6,329 bases of DNA from Candidatus Micrarchaeota archaeon CG08_land_8_20_14_0_20_59_11 (GCA_002763345.1 PEXZ01000025.1:1-6329); one strand, 5' to 3'. Positions 1-4,725 are shown, counted from the stretch's first letter. Translations and numbers: made by a program. The notes: a model not told the origin generated them from the letters alone.

Positions 1-37
1 GAAGCAGAAGGGGAGCGACAACGGGGAGGTGGCGAGG

Positions 38-247
38 ATGGCTGCTAGAAAGGGAAGGGAGATGCGGAAGGAAGAGAGGGGGAACGGAATGCTCATCGCT
101 GGAATCATCGTTCTGGGAATAGGGCTGGTGTTCCTCGCGACGAATTTCGGCTGGCTGGGCGGGTGGGATTGGAAGAAGACGTGGCCCGTCTTTCTCGTAA
201 TCGTCGGCATCGGGCTGCTCGCGAGATGGGTGGCGTACCGTGGCTAA
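38..247 (+). CDS. Small two-helix membrane protein, LiaI/LiaF (DUF5668-like) type
   Basis: A 69-residue protein. Residues 1-16 are strongly basic and charged; two hydrophobic helices follow at about 18-36 and 49-66, joined by a short Trp-rich linker (GGWDWKKTW). This pattern, with glycine-rich helices of the type LGIGL and VGIGLL, matches the transmembrane region of the LiaI/LiaF/DUF5668 group, which are small membrane proteins often linked to envelope or stress sensing; a precise function cannot be given. ATG at 38 is chosen because GGAGGT (25-30) lies 7 nt upstream. An in-frame GTG at 29 would overlap that ribosome binding site, although the frame stays open back to base 2, so a longer form starting outside the window is not excluded. 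The stop overlaps the start of the DUF1858 gene by 8 nt, so the two are probably co-transcribed and translationally coupled. Confidence 0.72.
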   Translation: MAARKGREMRKEERGNGMLIAGIIVLGIGLVFLATNFGWLGGWDWKKTWPVFLVIVGIGLLARWVAYRG

Positions 248-449
248 AATCACGAAGGACATGACGCTCGGCGAAATCGTGTCGCGCTTTCCCCGCGCAA
301 CGGAAATAATGCTCAAGAGCGGCTTGCACTGCGCGGGCTGCCCGGGCGCGATGATGGAAACGGTGGAGATGGGCGCAGTTGCGCACGGGATGACGAAGGC
401 GCAGCTCGAGAAAATGCTCAAGGAAATGAACGACGCCGAAAAGGGTTAA
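240..449 (+). CDS. DUF1858 family protein with CxxC redox-disulfide motif
   Basis: A 69-residue cytoplasmic protein that is a complete DUF1858 domain, also described as the hybrid-cluster-protein-associated redox disulfide domain. The N-terminal ITKDMTLGEIVSRFP, the central GLHCAGC and the following ETVEMGAVAHGM are the family hallmarks. Cys31 and Cys34 form the conserved CxxC, thought to be a redox-active pair or metal/cluster ligand; the biochemical role of the family is not firmly settled. The GTG start at 240 is preferred over ATG at 261 because the conserved ITKDMT lies upstream of that ATG. Only a weak GGTGG-like ribosome binding site precedes it, inside the end of the previous gene, which fits translational coupling. 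It sits between a small membrane protein and a sensory GGDEF protein, 24 nt before the latter, so it may supply a redox input; that link is inference. Confidence 0.88.
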   Translation: MAKITKDMTLGEIVSRFPRATEIMLKSGLHCAGCPGAMMETVEMGAVAHGMTKAQLEKMLKEMNDAEKG

Positions 450-473
450 AACAGGCGCCGCCGAATAACCGTC

Positions 474-2159
474 ATGGGAAAGCTCCCCTACCGAAAGCCC
501 GCCGTAGATTCGCGACCTTTTAAAGAATATGTGGGGGCATTCCGCGAGAGCCCCGCCCACGCGCTTACGCTTGGATCGGACGGACGCGTATCCTTCGCGT
601 CCAAGGCAACGGACAAAATGTTCGGCGGAAACGTTATCGGAAAGCACTATTCGGAACTTTTCCCGGACAGGAGCAATGCCGCGCGGAGCATACTAATTGG
701 ACTCGGGCGCAGAGCCGTCAACGCGCGGAAAACCGGGAAGCCGATTGAGCGTTCTATCCTCGTAAGGCGCAACTCCCCGGACGGCCCCGTGGAATCGTTC
801 CTGCGAATGGTCGTGACGCCGAAGGGCGGGAGGGTTGTTTTCCACGCCGCGCTGACGGACGTTTCCGAGCTGGTGGAGAGAAACGAACTGGTAACCGACA
901 TCTTTGGCATAAACGAGAGGATAAACAGCGAAACCAACCTAAACAACGTGATGCAGGCGATAGCGACGCATGCCGCCGAGCACTTCGGCGCCAAGGTCAT
1001 AGTGGCAAAGATTGACGGAAAGGAGCTTGTTCCGCACGCCGCCGCCGGTTTCGACCTGTCCGACCTAGTTAAAAGGGGGCCCATACGCCTAGGCGAGGGG
1101 CTGCTCGGGAGGGCGGCTAGCGACGAGCGAACAATAAGGGCTGACGGCACCAAGACGTATAATGGCGTCCTCTTCCCAGACATAGACCGCAAGTACAATC
1201 TCGGAAGCGCGGTTGCGATTCCGCTGTTCGCCTACAACGGCAAGAACAGGAAGATACTCGTCGGCGTGATAGGGCTCTACAAACAGAAAGACGAAGGCGG
1301 GTTCCGAGACTATCAACTGAGCCTTATGAATCTCATAGCAAAGAACTCTGCGCTCAAGATAAGAAACATAGAACTGAAGGACCGAATGGAGCACCTGGCG
1401 TACCACAACCCCGTTACCGACCTTCCGAACAGGAGGTACTTCTACGAAAAACTTAACGAGTACTTGGGACTGGGCAGGGTAAAGAGGGAAATGGAGCCGC
1501 AACGCATAACGAACCTGCTGGACAGGAAGAAGGTTCCGCGCTTCGGGATAATCAAGATTGACCTCAAGAACCTCAACCGCGCCAACACCGTTCTCGGGCA
1601 CGAGGAAACGAACGAACTGCTCAGGAACGTAGTCGGAAAAAGCTTGGAGGAGGTTTTCAACGAAGGCATCATAGACGGCGAATTGGCGCACGTCCACGGC
1701 GATGAGTTCAACGTGATGGTCAGGAATCCCGACGAGGAAAAAATGGAGGAATTTTGCGAGAGGGCGAAGCAGGTGGTGGAGGGTAGGATAGGGGACGCGT
1801 ACCCGAAACTTGTCGGCAGTGGGATCGGTCTTGACTACGGAAAAACAATATATGACTACGGCGAACTTGGCGAGAGAAACGGGCAGCGTTCGAACGTAAA
1901 TCTTACCCGCTTTGCGGACCTCGTAAGCGCGATTTTGAAGTATCGGGAACAGCATCAGGAAGTGAAAAAATTGAACCTCGGAGGGGCGGTGGACCTGCTC
2001 CTAGCCTATCCAGAACTGGAACTGCAGAGAAGGAAGGGGAAACGGAAGCGCGATGAAGGATACTGGCCGCCCGAGGCGGTCAGAGAATTGGTACAGCCGT
2101 TCGGCGTGCCAGAAGAAGAGATAACAAAGATGGCGGAAAAACACGGGATAACCCGTTAG
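474..2159 (+). CDS. PAS-GAF-GGDEF sensory protein with divergent GGDEF active site
   Basis: A 561-residue soluble protein with no signal peptide or membrane helix. Domains in order: PAS-like about 15-132 (FKEYVGAFRESPAHALTLG then MVVTPKGGRVVFHAALTDV), GAF about 135-298 (IRLGEGLLGRAA, VAIPLF, GVIGLYK), and GGDEF about 305-495. The GGDEF domain begins with NPVTDLPNRR (312-321), carries metal-ligand Asp363 in IKIDLKN, Asn371 and GH at 375-376, and has HGDEF at 408-412 instead of GGDEF. The usual base-contacting Asp of the GHxxGD motif is Asn380, and there is no RxxD inhibitory site upstream of HGDEF. Lys489 aligns with the catalytic Lys near the C-terminus. GGDEF proteins normally make cyclic di-GMP and are uncommon in archaea; here a different nucleotide product, or a purely binding role, is possible. 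A KR-rich linker (519-527) and a WPPEAVRELVQPFGV tail follow. There is no clear ribosome binding site before ATG 474. It is third in the + strand cluster, and its stop overlaps the convergent gene's stop. Confidence 0.85.
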   Translation: MGKLPYRKPAVDSRPFKEYVGAFRESPAHALTLGSDGRVSFASKATDKMFGGNVIGKHYSELFPDRSNAARSILIGLGRRAVNARKTGKPIERSILVRRNSPDGPVESFLRMVVTPKGGRVVFHAALTDVSELVERNELVTDIFGINERINSETNLNNVMQAIATHAAEHFGAKVIVAKIDGKELVPHAAAGFDLSDLVKRGPIRLGEGLLGRAASDERTIRADGTKTYNGVLFPDIDRKYNLGSAVAIPLFAYNGKNRKILVGVIGLYKQKDEGGFRDYQLSLMNLIAKNSALKIRNIELKDRMEHLAYHNPVTDLPNRRYFYEKLNEYLGLGRVKREMEPQRITNLLDRKKVPRFGIIKIDLKNLNRANTVLGHEETNELLRNVVGKSLEEVFNEGIIDGELAHVHGDEFNVMVRNPDEEKMEEFCERAKQVVEGRIGDAYPKLVGSGIGLDYGKTIYDYGELGERNGQRSNVNLTRFADLVSAILKYREQHQEVKKLNLGGAVDLLLAYPELELQRRKGKRKRDEGYWPPEAVRELVQPFGVPEEEITKMAEKHGITR

Positions 2160-2629
2160 TGCACCGCCCTGTCCGCCTGAACCGCTTTTCGTTTAACCTT
2201 CCACGTTTCCACGAGCGAAACCCACTCCGCGCCCACGTGCTTGAACGCTTCTCCGAAACGCGTTGAAAGCATGAGGCGCATGCCGTGGCGCTTGTCCTTG
2301 TCGTCCTGGCCAGTAGGGTTCTCGCGCTCGCGGGAAAGCATCCCTACCCGCACGAGTTTCGGAATAACCAGGTTTCGGAGCGTGGAGTTGGGAATCTTGT
2401 TCTCAGTCTGCCATGCCGCAATTGCATCCCCATCAGCCTCGCCTTTCTCGGCAAGGAGGCGCACGAGTTTGCAGCTGATTTCGTACTGAGCAGCCTGCGC
2501 CTGAGGCGGAAATATAAGCTTCAAGACGTCCTCTGCCTCCCAGCGCGTCGTAACCGGCATGGGGAGCGCGGCGTACTCGAACCAGAGCGACTTCTTTGAC
2601 GGAATGCCGCGCGAGGCGGGTTCGGGCAT
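2156..2629 (-). CDS. Putative winged-helix DNA-binding protein (unrecognised family)
   Basis: A 157-residue soluble protein of mixed charge. Residues about 50-128 look like a winged helix: helix YEISCKLVRLLAEKG (49-63), helix DAIAAWQTENK (68-78), a probable recognition helix PNSTLRNLVIPKLVRVGML (80-98), then RERENPTGQDDKDKRHGMRLMLST as a charged wing and strand. The last part (125-148) is another amphipathic helix ending in a basic segment (KVKRK). I do not recognise a named family; transcriptional regulator or archaeal DNA-replication or segregation accessory factor are both possible. ATG 2629 is the longest start; no ribosome binding site is visible, so a leaderless transcript or a later start (Met24 at 2560) is possible. 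Its 3' end shares TTAG with the GGDEF gene. The DNA upstream carries CGTTAYACC repeats and dyads that could be its own binding sites (inference). Confidence 0.7.
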   Translation of the reverse strand: MPEPASRGIPSKKSLWFEYAALPMPVTTRWEAEDVLKLIFPPQAQAAQYEISCKLVRLLAEKGEADGDAIAAWQTENKIPNSTLRNLVIPKLVRVGMLSRERENPTGQDDKDKRHGMRLMLSTRFGEAFKHVGAEWVSLVETWKVKRKAVQADRAVH

Positions 2630-2649
2630 GAACGCGCTACGAAGAGGGC

Positions 2650-2692
2650 GTTAATTACCGTTATGGTGTAACGATGGTTGCGGTATAACGCA
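2650..2692 (-). promoter_or_regulatory. Probable promoter/operator of the winged-helix gene
   Basis: On the - strand, reading toward the winged-helix gene, two direct copies of CGTTAYACC occur 17 nt apart: CGTTATACC (2690-2682) and CGTTACACC (2673-2665). A TAACGGTAATTAA element follows close to the gene (2662-2650). The outer copy lies in the near-palindrome TGCGGTATAACGCA (2679-2692, arms TGCG/CGCA with a TATA centre). Repeats at this spacing just upstream of a DNA-binding protein gene are typical of an autoregulated promoter. The TTAATTA at 2651-2655 and its flank is a possible TATA-like element. Function is inferred from position only. Confidence 0.4.
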
Positions 2693-2723
2693 GGAAGGTG
2701 GGCGTGGCATCGGGAAGCCAATA

Positions 2724-2742
2724 AGTTCATACTGGTATGAAC
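2724..2742. repeat. Perfect 18-bp dyad, copy 1 of 2
   Basis: AGTTCATACTGGTATGAAC; the arms GTTCATAC (2725-2732) and GTATGAAC (2735-2742) are perfect reverse complements around a TG spacer. The same 19-bp word is found at 3417-3435 with two A/T changes. The size and symmetry fit an operator for a dimeric regulator or another protein-binding site. It is about 95 bp upstream of the winged-helix start. Confidence 0.6.
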
Positions 2743-2914
2743 AAAGATGCAATAATAGGCACGAAAACAAGCGGAAAACAGGAAAACAGCGGATTGCCGC
2801 AGCCACCATCGCTCAGAAAGCGTACTTTTTTGCGGGAATAGGCAGGTTTTTCGGAATGCTGCAGGAAATTGGCGGGAAAATCATATGGCATTCCAAGCAA
2901 ACGGAAAAAACATG

Positions 2915-2934
2915 CTGGAAAAGCGCACTTCCAG
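2915..2934. repeat. Small hairpin CTGGAA/TTCCAG
   Basis: CTGGAA (2915-2920) and TTCCAG (2929-2934) are perfect reverse complements around an 8-nt loop, and the stem can extend by a G-T and a T-A pair (2913-2914 with 2935-2936). No T-run follows, so it is not an obvious terminator. It touches the left arm of the GTAATGCTAT inverted repeat. Confidence 0.4.
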
Positions 2935-3040
2935 TAATGCTATCATAGTGCTGTGCTGAAGAGCAGTTTAAGGCAAAAAAGACGGTTCTGAAGTAATGCG
3001 CGGTTGCTACTTTGTCAAAAAACGTTCTAAATAGCATTAC
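2934..3040. repeat. 10-bp perfect inverted repeat GTAATGCTAT / ATAGCATTAC
   Basis: The left arm is 2934-2943 and the right arm 3031-3040, with a third partial copy (GTAATGC, 2993-2999) between them. The arms belong to the AGTAATG word that recurs through this non-coding DNA. It could be a set of protein-binding sites or the remains of a small repeat; no gene lies between the arms. Confidence 0.45.
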
Positions 3041-3184
3041 AGTATGCGGCATTTTCTCATAAAACTCCCTGAAAACAACGCAACGGTGTCACGCGATGCT
3101 GGAAATGCCTCTAAAGCGATAGTTTTGGCATAAAGAGCGGCTTACCCCCACCCGAGTTACGCATTTTCGTATCTGAATAACGCT

Positions 3185-3240
3185 ACAATGTAACATAGGC
3201 ATGTTTAGGCACTTGGGGATACCTCGTTACGTTACATCGT
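3185..3240. repeat. Imperfect 13-bp inverted repeat (TGTAAC/GTTACA core)
   Basis: ACAATGTAACATA (3185-3197) and TACGTTACATCGT (3228-3240) are reverse complements at 11 of 13 positions, separated by 30 nt. The TGTAAC/GTTACA core resembles the GTGTAAC element near the winged-helix promoter. It may be paired operator half-sites; no nearby start codon of a credible gene is linked to it. Confidence 0.4.
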
Positions 3241-3264
3241 AAGGGAATTTTGAAAAATAGGTTT

Positions 3265-3277
3265 TACCATAGTGGTA
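3265..3277. repeat. 13-bp dyad TACCA-TAG-TGGTA
   Basis: A perfect 5-bp dyad with a 3-nt spacer, set between AAAAATA (3253-3259) and TATTTTT (3276-3282), which can also pair as an outer stem. It is an AT-rich operator-like site in the non-coding region; function unknown. Confidence 0.35.
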
Positions 3278-3328
3278 TTTTTGATTTGGAGTGATTTTGG
3301 CATCAAAAACAAGGCTGTTTCTCGAGAG

Positions 3329-3395
3329 TAATGGGCGTACGGGATCCGCGCTGATTCTTACGGGAATAAAGGTGTCAACACGGCCCATTATTCCC
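3329..3395. repeat. Nested inverted repeats, possible structured element
   Basis: TAATGGGC (3329-3336) is complementary to GCCCATTA (3383-3390), and GGGAATAA (3362-3369) is complementary to TTATTCCC (3388-3395), so two alternative 8-bp stems share the same right side. GTGTCAACAC (3372-3381), inside, is itself a small dyad. Mutually exclusive pairing is a feature of switching RNAs, but no downstream + strand gene or T-run supports a riboswitch, and it does not fold as a tRNA. Confidence 0.3.
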
Positions 3396-3416
3396 CGGCT
3401 TTTCACTGTTTCCTTT

Positions 3417-3435
3417 AGTTCATACAGGTAAGAAC
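3417..3435. repeat. 18-bp dyad, copy 2 of 2 (two changes)
   Basis: AGTTCATACAGGTAAGAAC matches the site at 2724-2742 at 17 of 19 positions, in the same orientation. The dyad is one pair less perfect here (CATAC facing GTAAG). It ends immediately before the TGA of the ribbon-helix-helix gene. The two copies lie 693 bp apart and bracket the gene-free interval. Confidence 0.55.
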
Positions 3436-3615
3436 TCAGAGCCGCCTTTGGCGCAAATCCTTCCAGAAGGCAGGCAGTTTGCGGTCGTTCTTGGCTATCA
3501 GGAAGCGCACGGCGTCGTCCACGCTCACGAACCGCTTCATGCGCATCTGCAGCTCGCCTGCCAGGAGCGCCAAACGCTCGTACGTGTCCCGTTTCACTCT
3601 TATAACATTCGTCAT
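3436..3615 (-). CDS. Ribbon-helix-helix (VapB-like) DNA-binding protein, no visible toxin
   Basis: A 59-residue protein with the layout of a ribbon-helix-helix DNA-binding protein: strand NVIRVKRD (3-10) that would enter the DNA major groove as part of a dimer, helix TYERLALLAGELQMR (11-25), helix SVDDAVRFLIAKND (31-44), and a basic tail with WKDLRQRR. VIRVxxxTYERL is typical of archaeal VapB-type antitoxins and related small regulators. The ATG at 3615 is chosen because GAGGT (- strand, 3627-3623) sits 7 nt upstream and the fold starts right there; the upstream in-frame extension to 3750 has no regulator-like sequence. No PIN-domain toxin or other partner is found on either side, so it is either an orphan antitoxin or a stand-alone repressor. 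Its stop abuts the second copy of the 18-bp dyad. Confidence 0.75.
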   Translation of the reverse strand: MTNVIRVKRDTYERLALLAGELQMRMKRFVSVDDAVRFLIAKNDRKLPAFWKDLRQRRL

Positions 3616-3620
3616 GCGTT

Positions 3621-3659
3621 TTACCTCGGTAACTTTGTAATTTTTGTTTTCTAAAAATA
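3621..3659 (-). promoter_or_regulatory. Promoter and ribosome binding site of the ribbon-helix-helix gene
   Basis: On the - strand, TATTTTTA (3659-3652) is a TATA-like box about 25 nt ahead of the expected transcript start. GAGGTAA (3627-3621) is a good ribosome binding site for ATG 3615, and AAAGTTACC lies between them. The leader would be very short, as is usual in archaea. The TATA assignment is tentative; the ribosome binding site is firmer. Confidence 0.4.
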
Positions 3660-3892
3660 CTAGGTTACAGGCTGTTTTTAACCCTTTGGGCGGAGGGTAC
3701 GGGAACAATGGCTGGCGGCTGTTTTGCTGCTGGCGGAAAAACGCCCGCATCTGGCTGGAAACCCCTGAAATCGCCCGCCATTACTCCGAAAATTAACCAG
3801 AAACCTACAGAAAATGCTGAAAGCTGCCTATTCCAGCTGAAAACAAGGAATGCGACGGATCTGGGGGGGTACTGCCGGAAGCGCTGCAGGCG

Positions 3893-3937
3893 AAAAAAAC
3901 GCATCATTACTAAAAAACCGCACAACATCCCAAAAAA
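3893..3937 (-). terminator. Probable T-run terminator of the ECF operon
   Basis: Beyond the T-component stop (4021), the - strand transcript meets three T-runs: T6 (3937-3932), T6 (3917-3912) and T7 (3899-3893), without a strong GC hairpin before them. Archaeal RNA polymerase terminates at such runs. The same runs form part of the phased A-tract series, so both roles may coexist. Confidence 0.5.
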
Positions 3938-4020
3938 TGCCTATTTTCCGCTAAAAGCAGGGTATTCTTGCGAAAAACAGGGCGAAACAGGACGACTGGA
4001 TGAAAACCTGCCCATAGCCG

Positions 4021-4725
4021 CTACGGGAACGCAAGCGCAACTGCGAAAATACCTGCGGAAAGGGCAAAAACTGCCCAATCCTGTGCAAAAAACGCGATTT
4101 TTGGCATTTTTCTGCGTTTTAGGCTAAAACCGCGTGCCTCAAGGCTCAGCGCAAGCGTTTCCGCCCTCTCGAGAGATGCTGCAACGAACGCGGAAACGAG
4201 TTTCAGCTGGAAAAGCACTCCTTTGGATGAAACATGCCTAGTCCTTGCGTCGAACGCCTGCTTCGTCTCGGTAAAATCGTAATCAAGCAGTGGTATCAAA
4301 CGCAGCGCCATAGAGGTAACGAAGGCGATTTGAGAGGGCACGCGGGCTGCGGCCATCGAGTGCGCGATGTCCGACGGCTTCGTAGTGAGAAGCATGATTT
4401 TAGAGGCGTATAAAAGCGCGAGCAGCCGCAAAACGATTATGCAGCCGTTCAGGAAACCTGCCCACTTTCCGTACGGCCAGAACAAAACCTGGAGCGCGAC
4501 GAGGAACAACGCGAGCAGAAAAAACCATTTTCCCGGCCGCACCGCGCTCGTAAGAGGTTCATAAGAGGCTGAAAACGTGAGGATTTCTGCAAAAATCACC
4601 ACGCCGAGCACGAGGAGGTTGGTTGTGGACAGGGCTGCCAGAGAGACGAGCAGCGCGGCGGCAAGTTTCGCCAGCGCGTTCACGCCGTGCATCGGGCTTT
4701 TCCTGTTCGAATACCTGAAAATCAA
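4021..4725 (-). CDS. ecfT: ECF transporter transmembrane T component (EcfT/CbiQ family)
   Basis: The integral membrane coupling subunit that joins the two ATPases to the S component. From TTG at 4725 it has 234 residues with about six hydrophobic helices (roughly 15-30, 34-52, 66-83, 92-112, 133-147, 215-232). The N-terminus FRYSNRKSPMHGVNALAKL matches the family pattern (SPLHRLDPRxKL), and TTKPSDIAHSMAAARVP followed by ALRLIPLLDYDFTETKQAFDAR is characteristic. The two coupling motifs are A160-R161-T162 (normally Ala-Arg-Gly) and A197-R198-G199 (canonical). The start is placed at TTG 4725, which shares TTGA with the ATPase stop. ATG 4692 would cut away the conserved N-terminus, and TTG 4755 would overlap the ATPase by 34 nt. 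AGGCGAG lies 6-12 nt upstream as a ribosome binding site. It is the last gene of the operon. Confidence 0.85.
   Translation of the reverse strand: MIFRYSNRKSPMHGVNALAKLAAALLVSLAALSTTNLLVLGVVIFAEILTFSASYEPLTSAVRPGKWFFLLALFLVALQVLFWPYGKWAGFLNGCIIVLRLLALLYASKIMLLTTKPSDIAHSMAAARVPSQIAFVTSMALRLIPLLDYDFTETKQAFDARTRHVSSKGVLFQLKLVSAFVAASLERAETLALSLEARGFSLKRRKMPKIAFFAQDWAVFALSAGIFAVALAFP

Larger units (their letters stand above)
2630..3435. other. 806-bp gene-poor region rich in dyads, short repeats and phased A-tracts
   Basis: No credible gene is seen; the open frames here give proteins with unnatural composition (for example Phe-, His- and Cys-rich on the - strand). The region contains: the CGTTAYACC repeats near 2665-2692; the perfect dyad GTTCATAC-TG-GTATGAAC (2725-2742), with a close copy at 3418-3435; a small hairpin GCGG-ATTG-CCGC (2789-2800); a hairpin CTGGAA/TTCCAG (2915-2920 and 2929-2934); the inverted repeat GTAATGCTAT (2934-2943) and ATAGCATTAC (3031-3040); an imperfect 13-bp inverted repeat (3185-3197 and 3228-3240); the dyad TACCA-TAG-TGGTA (3265-3277); and nested inverted repeats between 3329 and 3395. 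A-tracts on the + strand are mostly spaced by multiples of about 10.25 bp from 2764 to 3132. It may be a regulatory, nucleoid-organising or origin-like region; none of these is proven. Confidence 0.6.
3616..4020. other. 405-bp non-coding region with helically phased A-tracts
   Basis: No convincing gene. The + strand frame from 3708 to 4127 is open but encodes a Lys/Pro/Asn-rich product unlike a folded protein, and its end overlaps the well-supported C-terminus of the ECF T component. A-tracts of 3-7 A on the + strand start at 3737, 3759, 3768, 3789, 3801, 3811, 3820, 3840, 3893, 3912, 3932, 3953, 3973, 3985 and 4003. Nearly all lie within a quarter turn of a 10.25-bp helical grid, which predicts planar curvature. 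The words AGTAATG and ATAGGCA each recur twice here on the - strand. A G7 run lies at 3863-3869. Confidence 0.6.

Noticed and set aside
2737..2841. 34-aa open frame starting within the 18-bp dyad
   Set aside because: Very short, no ribosome binding site, no recognisable sequence.
2813..3052. 79-aa open frame on the - strand in the gene-poor region
   Set aside because: Phe/His/Cys/Ser-rich product without a ribosome binding site or family likeness; the Phe residues come from T-tracts.
3329..3390. Possible tRNA suggested by GGGC...GCCC pairing
   Set aside because: No D-arm, anticodon arm or T-loop consensus (GTTCRA) in the right positions on either strand.
2630..3435. CRISPR array or insertion sequence
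   Set aside because: Repeats are short and irregularly spaced, and no transposase, cas gene, constant spacer length or target-site duplication is seen.
3863..3869. G7 run as a phase-variation site
   Set aside because: It lies outside any credible gene or promoter, so there is no reason to assign a switching role.
3708..4127. 139-aa open frame on the + strand with GGAGG upstream
   Set aside because: The composition is unlike a folded protein (Lys/Pro/Asn-rich, no domain), its repeated Lys codons come from the A-tracts, and its end overlaps the well-supported T-component C-terminus. A real gene is not excluded but is unlikely.
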